Below are positions 34,082 to 42,325 of a stretch of DNA of 42,325 nucleotides, piece by piece. A program made the translations under genes and the position numbers. The notes under the pieces are model-generated. The model was not told the DNA's origin, made no database searches, and saw only the letters and a list, made by a program, of their open reading frames with translations. This DNA is from Welwitschia mirabilis (Eukaryota; Gnetophyta; Gnetopsida; Welwitschiales): contig JBOZIK010000001.1 in the NCBI GenBank assembly GCA_051453625.1, forward strand, positions 97,677,750 to 97,720,074. Reading direction: 5' to 3'. The number at the start of each line of letters is the position of its first letter. Position 1 is the stretch's first letter.

Positions 34082-34857
34082 ACCTCCTCTTTTAGTTTAC
34101 GTGTTCTCTTTAGAATGTTCTATGTAATTGTCTTACTGAAGGACTTTGACTATATAGTGTATTTTATATTTTTCTTTGCTTGTAGACTTCATGTTGCATC
34201 TTAAGATGTTACTAATAAGTTTTTATAAAACGTTATATCTAATGCTGGAACTTCCTACTAAATCTTAAGTTATCATTTTTATTTGCATATCTGTATTTGA
34301 CATGATATATCTGTCAACAACCTATCCAATATAGATATGAGTGTTTCCTTGTTTCAAATGAGGAACAAAGAAAAGAAAAAAATATTTATATAAATATTAT
34401 TTTTAAATTATATAATTACAAGAACAATAAAAATAATATTATATAACACAAAACATTAGCTACAAAGCTAATCTTTAACCAATCCTTTTATCAATATAAT
34501 AATTATTTATTATACTTCATCTGTCGATGGCTTTGCTTCTCTTAATCAATAAAAAAAGGAACCAGGAAATGATTTATGTTGTAAAAATATATTTTAAAAA
34601 TAAAATATTCGAAGTTTATGACGTTTTAATTTTTCTTTTTTTAAAAGAAATAAAAGCTTTTGCGTGTTCCGGAGTTCCTGGTAGTATTAACGACCGTAGA
34701 TTTCCAGTTTAGAAAACAAATACCGATCGTCAGGGGAGAAGAAATACTAATCTTCAGGGCAAATGCAACGCGGGTGACTCTCTCGATATTAATATCGAAA
34801 TCAGTATCAAAAAGAATATCAATTTGAGAGAGAGAGCTTGCTCAAGAGATTTCTGCA
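34082..34857 (+). promoter_or_regulatory. Upstream region of the methylthioadenosine nucleosidase gene
   Basis: Non-coding and AT-rich to about 34640, then more balanced near the ATG. It contains a 16-bp perfect palindrome (34783-34798, core CGATATTAATATCG), a second GTATC-type half site at 34803, and a GAGAGAGAGAG run at 34827 typical of plant 5' leaders. Several TATA-like runs (for example 34385-34397), none clearly placed. The Ale-like element ends 776 bases upstream of the ATG, so any promoter elements further upstream are interrupted. Confidence 0.45.
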
Positions 34858-35153
34858 ATGGCTCCTCCAGAGGACACACCCGCATCTTCACTTCCACTGG
34901 CATCACCCTCTGACTCTCCAATTAAGAACCTTCTGTTGGTCATTGGTGCGTCATTTGGTTAATCTCCTTTGCATTTTTCGAATTCCGTGTTTACGTTTTT
35001 TCCTTCTTTATTATTTAGCAAAGAGGAAATTATGCTTGTACACTGCGTTTTTTCCTTTTTTTTTTTTTTTAATTTGTCGTTCGTGGCAGCGATGCAAGCG
35101 GAGGCCCTTCCCCTAGTGAATAAGTTTCAACTCACGGAGGATCAAAACCCACC
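34858..35153 (+). CDS. MTN: 5'-methylthioadenosine nucleosidase, exons 1 and 2 (partial gene)
   Basis: The enzyme hydrolyses 5'-methylthioadenosine to adenine and methylthioribose in the cytosolic methionine salvage cycle linked to ethylene and polyamine synthesis. Exon 1 (34858-34945) encodes a short, variable, Pro/Ser-rich N-terminus. Intron 1 is 34946-35089: GTGCGT donor, long T run, GGCAG acceptor. Exon 2 is 35090-35153. Splicing gives VIAMQAEALPLVNKF, a near-perfect match to plant MTN proteins. The Glu of A-M-Q-A-E (residue 34, codon 35101-35103) corresponds to the catalytic Glu12 of the bacterial enzyme. Exon 2 ends after N-P-P with a GTACGT donor. Full plant proteins are about 250-270 residues; only 50 full codons are here and no later exon was found to 42325. 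Both exons are undamaged, unlike the surrounding transposons. Confidence 0.88.
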
Positions 35154-36690
35154 GTACGTCACCTAACTGACTCTTTCCGATCTTTTCGTGGTCTGTTCTA
35201 ATTAGATAATGTCCAGTTTTCTTTTGTTTACTCAGCATTGTCCAGTCGGACATGTTAATTTTTCAGTGGTTGCATTGTATAACTGATATCATTGAAGTCG
35301 TGTAACTTTGTGTAACTGCGACCTCCCTGCTTAAACTTTGAGATCTTCAACTTCTTTAAGAATCATCTAGTTTAAGTAAAGTTTGCTCTTCTTTTTAGTA
35401 TTGTTTACGTACGTTTGCTCATATGGATCATAAATTTAAATCTCTTTACTCAACGCACGTCCAAGACATTCGTATTGGTAGAAATTGTATTGTCCAGATG
35501 CGTTCCTTCGCGGAATGGCAAAGATTTTGAAAAACGTGGTAGTTGAAAAAGAATATTAGAAAGAGTACGGTTATACAGTAATGTGTGCGTGAGGGACATG
35601 AAATTATTTGTGCTAGTTGAGGGAAAACAGCTTCCAGTAGCTACTAACCGCCTTTCCTGTGCCAGTTAAAACCACTGCCACAATTCTGCTCCCTAACGGT
35701 GGAACCAGCTGTTACCTTCCTTTCTGTGAAAGCCACCCAAGCCACAGTGCTGAAGTAGTAGATCAAACAGGTTTTATGCTGACGAAAGCCTTTTTGTAGT
35801 TCTAATGCAAATTCATGTATGATTGACTTTCATAGCAATATATTTTCGACCGGATTATGGGAAGATTTTTTTACTTTTTATTTTTTGGTCCATAGAGACT
35901 CTCGATAGTTATTGGACAAGGCAAATGTACATCAGAGAAGCTTGAAACATGTCATCTATAGACTTATGTTTTCGGTAAAACTTGAACCAAATCAACCAAA
36001 GTATAAGCTTTAATATTCTATCTTTTTTATGTAGTGTCTGTTGGGGAAGATTTTAGAAAGGCATGGTATTCATTTAAAGTCAACATGCCTACTTTTCTTG
36101 ATGGATTTGAAGCCATCTACCCATTGCAATCCTCAAATAATGAGATGCCATTCTTGTCCTACTTACTTGAATCCATATATGAAAAAGATAGGATTACTTC
36201 AATTTTGAATCCATATATGAAAAAGGCTAGGATTACTTAAATAAATTGCATTTGCAAAAATGATTCTAATTGTTTAAATCAAGTTGCTTCTTTCCTTCAT
36301 TGTTTTCGCAAATCCTTTGGAGTGCTTTTTGGTTTATATCAAAATTGTTTAGGATTACAATGAAAGCTCTGTTCTTGAATGTGACATTTTAAAGCCAAAT
36401 CTTTCCATGATAAAACCAACCTCTTCCTTGGGTAGTGTGCAACACCCATTTTGAAAATTTGTTGTTAGTAGAATTTAACAGATTATTGGCGCAAGCTTCA
36501 AATTGACAAATAGCTTATACATCTAAAGATATCAATTTAGCTTATAGGAGCATAATGTCATTACTAGATTTGGCATTTGACCTTCTATTTTTCATAGAGA
36601 ACTATTTTTGATCTTCTATTTTCTTTTAGTTCGTATCTCTTAACCACATTTCACCTAACATCTTGCAAAGCTAAGGCATGAAAGGTCCCT
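35154..36690 (+). other. Start of intron 2, or sequence after a truncated MTN gene
   Basis: No further MTN exon recognised. An open stretch at 36034-36240, preceded by a T-rich run ending in TGTAG, contains VGEDFRKAWYSFKVNMPTF but matches nothing I know. Its 3' part is a 38-bp tandem duplication (36167 and 36205, TTGAATCCATATATGAAAAA). The region is less AT-extreme than the transposons to its left. Confidence 0.45.
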
Positions 36691-36718
36691 ATAGCCTTCA
36701 ACTAGAGTGTGGGGGTAA

Positions 36719-36912
36719 AGACAGAGAGAGAGAGAGTTGTGGAGGAAGAGAGGAGAGGAGGAGGGGAAGGATAAGAGAAGAGTGGGAGGGCGGGGAGCGG
36801 AGCAAGAGATGAAAGGTTCCCACAACCTTTTCAGCTATAAAGAAAGGTCGGGGAAGGGGGCAGGAGGGGAGGTGTGGGGGAGGAGGTGGCAAGCGAAAGG
36901 AGGGAGAAAGAA
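36719..36912. repeat. Purine-rich low-complexity tract
   Basis: Almost pure A/G for about 190 bases (GAGAGAGAG, GGAGGAGGGGAAGG). Pyrimidine-rich open frames on the opposite strand here are artefacts of composition. Confidence 0.8.
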
Positions 36913-36922
36913 GTACATAAAC

Positions 36923-37048
36923 ATCCAATCACTTGTGCAACACATAGTGATATAACAACAAATAGTAACATGTAAGGGGTGGTGAAATATCCAATCAAGT
37001 GTGCAACAAAGTATATAGCAATAAGTAGTAACATATAAGGGGTGGTGA
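36923..37048. repeat. 66-bp tandem duplication
   Basis: Two units starting at 36923 and 36989, each ATCCAATCA..TGTGCAACA...TAGTAACAT.TAAGGGGTGGTGA. An (ATTT)n microsatellite follows at 37108-37125. Confidence 0.85.
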
Positions 37049-37125
37049 TGTCGTGCTAGCACATCATAATAGAAGCAAAGTGAAAATAGAAATAAGAATA
37101 ACAATCATTTATTTATTTATTTATG

Positions 37126-37996
37126 GCAATGCATGCAAAGTGAACAACTAAGTACGCTTTCAAGCTAGAATGCATGATATTTTATAACACGAAGAGAAAT
37201 GAGGAGGCATATATGAAATCAAATCTCTCACTCTATGTCTTTTCTTATGAATTATGATGTTTCAAAAATATACAGTAGAAGTAGATCATAGCAATTTATC
37301 CATGAACATAAAAGTAGCAATGTAGATCTGGAGAAGAGACAAATAAGGGAAAGAGTAAGAAAGCAACACAAACAAATCTTTTATTATCATGAACAAAGAT
37401 TACAAGCAAGAACTAATGCCTCAAGCTAAGATTTCTAGACTGTAAGCCTTATAGTGGAGACTAATAACTCTCCTTTGTACCTCTTTACAATAAACAGCAA
37501 AATGGACTTATATAGACAACCAACGTTATAAACCCTAGAAAACCATTAGATTTATCTCGGTGATGCTTGCAATATTTTAAAATAAAGCAACATATTAACC
37601 CAAGGTGGCATATGCAAAAGCTCACTTTAAGAGCATAAAAGGGGTTACAATTTTAAATCAATAACAAGGATGTAAAAATATAGATTTCACTTTACCAATT
37701 TTCAACTATTTTCCACTTGAAGACAAATCTATGCTACCCTTCAAAACAAAATGGTGAAAATCCATCATCTCTCTAAAATCCCCTATCCATGGTTGTTAAA
37801 TATTGATTGGAGCATGTGGAAGAACCACCTAAATGTGCACTATCATTTGACAACATCAATCCAATAGTGACATACACAATCCTCCAAATGCCTATGCATA
37901 TGGTCTACTAAATTGTTAGCAAATATAAGACACGCACAAGGTAGTTTTAGTAGTACCAACATAACTAAACATTAAAAAAAGAATAAAGTTGTACAA
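37126..37996 (-). mobile_element. LTR-like promoter/terminator segment on the minus strand
   Basis: On the minus strand a TATATAAG box (37514-37507) is followed about 130 bases later by AATAAA (37385-37380), the usual U3-R-U5 layout of plant LTRs. The minus-strand 5' border could be TGTACAAC (37996-37989) after an AAGTGGAGGT purine-rich stretch at 38006-37997. Alternatively this is an ordinary gene promoter, but no coding frame follows. No primer site was recognised. Confidence 0.35.
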
Positions 37997-38006
37997 CCTC
38001 CACTTG

Positions 38007-39754
38007 TTCCTAGTCATGATGTCAGGAGAAAAGCCCTAATCTGACTTAACAATATCAAAATACAATAGAGTTTTCATATGCAAAACAAGCCTATCTAAAG
38101 GATCTGCCTTTGGAGGTAACATGATCACGTTTTAGTTCAGGATCATGACTATTTTTCTTCACATGTCATTCCTGTGATAGTGCTTGTTGATGCAAATTCC
38201 TTTACCTACGAGTGGAGAGGACATCACTGCCTTGCTTTCCACAGTGAGATGTGTTGGACTCATGTTTGGGGGGTTGTTGGAAATTAGGTAACTGTTAAGA
38301 TTCCTCAAGGCACAGAGTAACCAATGCAGAGAGTTAGACACGAGGCTGAGCCTAGGAAGAAACCTCACTAAGTTGTAAGGTTAAAAGAAAAAAAAAAGGA
38401 AAAGGGAGAAAGGGTAGAGATGAAATGGGGATTTCTTGAGTAGGAGGTTTCCCTCAAGTTGCTTCAAGGTGTCCATGCAAGGGAGACTGGAACAAGTTTT
38501 GGTTTAGCAATAGAAGTTCTCAACGATTTCCTCCTAAGACTGGTTCTGATGGAGGGCCTCTCGGGCAAGAAGAGAAGGGAGAAGAGGCCTTCTGTTTTTC
38601 GAACAATAAAGAAGGGATAGTATCTCTCAAGGGAAGGGGATTGCTTAACAAGTAGGTCCTCCTCACAACTCTCTTTGGATGCAGAAAGTTTGTTTCTTTA
38701 TTAACTCAGAAAATCTCTTACAATTTGAAAAACTTGCTTTCTTGCCTCTGAGAAGAGAGGAAAGAGTTATAGATAAGTCTCTGGTAAACAAGGAAAAGGG
38801 GAGGGCTATTACGACCTAGATAAAGAAAACTATATCATGGAATCACAAATGTAAAAAGAGAACATTACTGATAACAAAGATGTGCATACATAACTTTTGT
38901 CTTGTGCTATGAGAAATATTTCTTTTGTGTCTTTCATGCGTCTTCGACATGGAAGAGATAAGATCACTAGCTAGCTGAGAGTTTGGAGGGAAAACGTTCT
39001 TAGTGAAGTTAAGACTACTATCTTGTTTATGAAGAGAAGAGACTCCAAGGTCACATATAACTTTTCGAATACTAAAGGATAAGGAAGGAATTAAGAGAAA
39101 ACGTAGAGAGGGTTTGTTAGAGGCGGAAACCTAGAAGCAAGAGGGAAAGGGAAAGGCTTCCTCTTAGATGGGATGCACAAAAGAGGGCCTGACGTGGAAG
39201 AATGGAAAGGGGAAATGATGGAAGGGCGCCTGGATAGCATCTCCTTATTGTCTTTGCGTCAACTGAATTCAACGGTGTAGTAGCATTTGGAAGACTAATA
39301 AAGCAACTGCAGAAAGGATAACAGATGACTGACTAGTCCATGATGGTACTAAAGAGGATCACTCCACCAAAATAGTGGTCAGCTCACTAGGCATTAAGCT
39401 AGTACTTAAACCGTAGTGTAATGTCATGGGCAGGCTTGCTTGATTTTGATGCACCTTAAGGATTTGATGCAACCCTTAAGGCTCTTCTAAAGCTAAATGT
39501 AATGGTCTAAACATGACAATCACTCTGCTAATGAAAGAAACTGGGCAAGATCATGGAACACTAAGGACCTGGTGTGGAAATTTGAATCTTTGGGTAGGAA
39601 ATAACTGGATGAGGAGTTCTGATTGAAGAAATCATAGTGTTGGAGGCCAAAGAAACTGAGTCCACACAGGGGAACTAGATTAAGAGGCCAGAGGCAGCAT
39701 AAGGAAGAGAGGGGGGGGTGTGTGAATTGAATTGCACGTCGAGGGCATGGAAGT
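38007..39754. other. Mostly non-coding; weak coding-like frame at 38141-38640
   Basis: One + strand frame at 38141-38640 reads HDYFSSHVIPVIVLVDANSF, then WRGHHCLAFHSEMCWTH, then a Lys-rich stretch, interrupted by TAG/TAA. It resembles no family I can name and may be the inside of an old retroelement. The remainder (38641-39754) shows no gene. Confidence 0.25.
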
Positions 39755-40640
39755 TGATGGGATTCCACACCTAGAGCATGGAATTTGGGCTAGACAGAGA
39801 TAGGAGGTAGATGGAGGCGGTAGAGCGAAGGAAGAAAGGAGAGGAAAAAGGGTAGGGAGGAAAGAAGGAGGGAAGGAAGATGGAAAGGAGAAAAGGAAGA
39901 GGAAAAATGGAAGAGGGTGGAGTCTAGAGCTGGTTTGGTACCTAGTATTGGAGGAGACGCCATTGAAGATGGAAGCTCAAGCTTGAGTTGTCTGTTGTAT
40001 AGGGAGAGGATTCTTCTTCTACCCATTATCTGTTAAGGGCTAATAGCTGACTAGATTGGACTAGGTTCGATGGAGGAAAGAAGAAGGGGTTAGGATTCCA
40101 CACTAGGGCATGGAATTGATGAGGTGGATGGGAAAAGGGAAAAGGAAAAGGAGAAAAGTGAGGTAAGAGATGGGAGAAGAAGAAAAGAGAGAGGAGGACG
40201 AGGGGAATGGTAAAATGGAAGATGGGATAAAAGAGAAGTCTGAAATAGAAGACGTAGTTTTCGGAGAGCCTTTTATCAGACTTGGAAGATTGGAGATTCT
40301 GACTGAAAGCAATACTGATCTGAAAGAATTGCATTTAGAGTAGAGGTAGGTGCTAGAGCTCAACTTGATTTTTGGACCTAGTGTTGTGATGAAAGCTGGA
40401 GAAGAGAGAGAGCAGAAACTGAAACCTGTAGTGGAAGTACCTATGACAAGTGGATTCCACACCCTGAATCTGATTGGGTGAGGTGAGAGGGGAAAGGGAG
40501 AGAAGAGGGGAAGGAAAGGATGAGAAAATGGAAGGAGAGGAAGAGGAGAAGGGGAAAGGAGAAGGGAAACAAGAAGAACGAGAGGTAAAGGAGAAGGGAG
40601 AGTAGGCAAAGTTTGAAAGGTGTCCCTCAACATTGGGGGT
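39755..40640. repeat. Three diverged tandem units of about 335-357 bp with purine tracts
   Basis: Each unit starts with GGATTCCACAC (39758, 40093, 40450), followed by 150-200 bases of A/G-rich sequence and then a more mixed part. On the minus strand the units yield long Pro/Ser/Leu-rich open frames that share a V-W-N-P tetrapeptide. These are products of the repeat and its composition, not genes. Confidence 0.7.
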
Positions 40641-40739
40641 GCGTTGGCGGCCAACACCGGCCCTCCATTGGAATTCCTCGTGAGAGGGTAAGAGAAGAAA
40701 GGAAGGGGGTGTATAGTATTCATTTAAGTAAAATAATTA

Positions 40740-41112
40740 AAAGAAGATTGTTATATTAATTAAGCTATTATTACTCTTTATCCTTGATGTGATAAGAGAT
40801 TCCCTCCATTTTTGTGCAAACCCTAGCATCATTTATAAATAGGAGGGCCCAACACTTCATTTTCATCTTCCATGTGTCATCTTCTTGAGTTTTGTGTAAG
40901 TTTTGTGAACTTGTGTATGTGTTAGCTAGTCTTCCAGGATTATTTTAAAAATTAGATCTTTCTCTTCTAAAAGAACTCAAGACTCACTTGTCTCTTTAGC
41001 AACCGATAAGTCCTTATTTGCTTTCTTTTGGATAAAGTGATTTTCTTTGTTGATCTAGCTTTCTTGGATTTTCTCTTGAGATGGAGTTTTTGGCTCTTCA
41101 GAGCCTGAAGGA
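40740..41112 (+). promoter_or_regulatory. Promoter-like leader before the 41113 frame, possibly an LTR
   Basis: A strong TATA box TTTATAAATAGGAGGG (TATAAATA at 40834-40841) is followed by about 270 bases of C/T-rich leader and then a reading frame. The arrangement fits either an LTR/5' leader of a retroelement or a real gene promoter. No primer-binding site was seen. Confidence 0.4.
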
Positions 41113-42231
41113 ATGGTTCCAACCACTATTCATATCGATCAATGGGCTATAGGGTGTGCCTTGGGGAGAAAGGGGAGTTGGAAGTAGGGAACAATCAACT
41201 ACTATTCCCTCTTTTACTTCATTGAAGAAAATGATGAGGTGGCTAGCGACTCGAAGAGAGCTGCTCTACCTAAGCTGATATCCTTCCATGTATTTAAGTC
41301 ATTCCTAAAAGAAATAGAGGATCTGATCGATTACTAGAACCTAGAGGAGAGAAAGAGCTGGTTCCCATGCATCTATTCCTTCCCATCCATCTATTTCCTA
41401 AAGGCTTCTCACCTGATCCACATTTAGGTACCTATGTCCATTGAGGATATCACGAAGATGTTTGATCTCCCTTCTATGAACGACGTTGGTGTCCAGACGA
41501 TTTAGGAAACTGCTTCAAAGAATTTCCCTAGTTTGTTGGAGGAGTGGAGTTTGCCAGAGGTATCAACCAAAGCTTTGCAAAGCGAAAAGGGGATTCTAGT
41601 ATACCTCCTTAAAGAGCTAATTCGATCATTGTGCTTGTTTGCATGCTCCAGATTCATTCTTCTAGACAAGGAGACTCACATCCCTTAGATATTTTTCGAA
41701 GCCATGTGTGAGGCAGCATCCTAAGAAAGGATATATGCTTGGGCAGATATTGATAGGGAGAAGGTGTCTGTGGATATCTCTCATTGTGAAAAGAACAATG
41801 AGATTAGGTGTGTAGCATCGTTTTACCTTATTGTGATGAGGGTCCAGTTTGGAAGCAGATAATCACAGGAGAATGTTCTTTCTCTCCTCAAGGATGGAAT
41901 GGCCCGCTTGAGGCTGCAGTCTTTCTTAGGCGCTGGGTCATATTATAAGGAGCAAAACTTAGCAGTTATAATCTTAGCAAATGCCAGGCAAGCAGAGTGG
42001 TCTTCTTTTTCTGAAAAGATAGAGGCTCACATCGATAATTTCCTGTTAAAAGGGAAAGACCTCTCTTCGGCAAAGGCTTCCTTGGCTAAAGAGAAGGAAG
42101 TGGAGGTAGAAGAATGTCCTCTCCTTGATGAGGATGAAGTTGCTACCTCAAAGGGTCTACTTGGTAAGATCACTTCCTTTGTCTTCTGTGCTTTCTCTTT
42201 CCTTTCTTTCTGGATCGTCGTCTTCCCTTAA
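41113..42231 (+). pseudogene. Broken 373-codon frame of unknown function
   Basis: A single uninterrupted register from the ATG at 41113 to the stop at 42229 with seven internal stops (five TAG, two TAA) and no frameshift. Clear protein-like character: IDQWAIGCALGRKGSW, ALPKLISFHVFKSFLKEIED, FPCIYSFPSIYFLKASHLIH, GILVYLLKELIRSLCLF, SFYLIVMRVQFG, RLQSFLGAGSYYKEQNLAV, then KGKDLSSAKASLAKEKEVEV and a hydrophobic C-terminus. The last 110 codons are open. An in-frame TGA upstream of 41113 supports that ATG as start. I do not recognise the family. The context (TATA-box leader, transposon-rich surroundings, decay) suggests an accessory or gag-like protein of a plant retroelement, but a decayed host gene is possible. 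Confidence 0.6.
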
Positions 42232-42325
42232 TCAACCTGATAAACTCTTCTTTTCATAAGAGAGGAGGAGTTGGACTCATTACATGGTGGAAGATTCTTC
42301 ACCCCGATAGGAGGCTCAGCTTCTG

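Noticed and set aside
26854-34086. GCTCT/ACCTC as target duplication of the Ale-like element
   Set aside because: Only two of five bases agree; calling it would need several assumed mutations.
35154-36690. Third MTN exon
   Set aside because: The open stretch at 36034-36240 does not resemble the MTN sequence that should follow N-P-P, and the phase and content do not fit.
36698-37104. Several overlapping open frames on both strands
   Set aside because: Produced by the GA-rich tract and a tandem duplication; no domain and mutually overlapping.
40103-40723. 206-codon minus-strand open frame rich in Pro, Ser, Leu and Phe
   Set aside because: It is the complement of purine-rich tandem repeats. 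Composition alone removes stop codons, and overlapping frames are equally open.
41113-42231. TAG read through as sense codon (recoding)
   Set aside because: TAA also occurs in the frame, other elements show TGA as well, and methylcytosine decay explains the bias in a nuclear plant genome.
1-42325. tRNA, rRNA, CRISPR or bacterial-type operon features
   Set aside because: No cloverleaf, rRNA core or spaced direct-repeat array was seen; the content is eukaryotic.

Overview
The window looks like nuclear DNA of a flowering plant. It is AT-rich, carries several draft-assembly N gaps, and is mostly old, mutated LTR retrotransposons of plant types. One recognisable host gene start is present: the first two exons of a plant 5'-methylthioadenosine nucleosidase gene (34858-35153). 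The species cannot be read from the sequence. The advanced decay of almost every element and the absence of further exons of this gene over the next 7 kb would suit a plant with old transposons and long introns.

Layout. 1-2230: LTR, primer-binding site and gag fragment of a SIRE/Maximus-like Ty1/copia element. 2231-2808: remnant with CATCTGGACGATG-like motifs, ending in a duplicate of bases 3-104. 2789-18904: a second, longer SIRE-like copia element with both LTRs (2789-4047, 17735-18904), primer site, gag, pol and an extra reading frame after pol. A 7.2-kb CACTA-type DNA transposon (4072-11270, AGT target duplication) sits between its primer site and gag. The CACTA carries an intron-containing fragment of the host ribosomal protein L3 gene. 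18905-20510: RNase H-integrase part of a Ty3/gypsy element of Tat/Athila type. 20511-26858: non-coding DNA, a broken plant-retroelement-like reading frame (22720-23515) and an LTR-like fragment. 26859-34081: a complete but dead copia element of Ale/Retrofit type with two short LTRs, itself interrupted by a TC microsatellite, a 997-base gap and another LTR-like fragment. 34082-34857: upstream region of the nucleosidase gene. 35154-42325: either a very long second intron or unrelated DNA after a truncation. It holds tandem repeats, a minus-strand LTR-like promoter, purine-rich repeats, and a promoter-like segment followed by a 373-codon broken frame of unknown function (41113-42231).

How the parts relate. 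No element here looks able to move by itself. The nesting order is clear: RPL3 fragment inside CACTA, CACTA inside copia, copia beside (probably inside) gypsy. All recognised elements with a coding direction from 1 to 34081 read on the + strand. Stops inside the dead frames are largely changes explained by C-to-T mutation on one strand or the other (CAG/CAA/CGA/TGG to stop), as expected of long-term cytosine methylation. The best candidates for something new are the CACTA with its captured ribosomal gene and an unexplained stop-free minus-strand frame (5781-6248), the broken frame at 41113-42231, and the LTR arrays of GGTCGACC-like motifs that turn into W-box-like sequences when their CpG decays.
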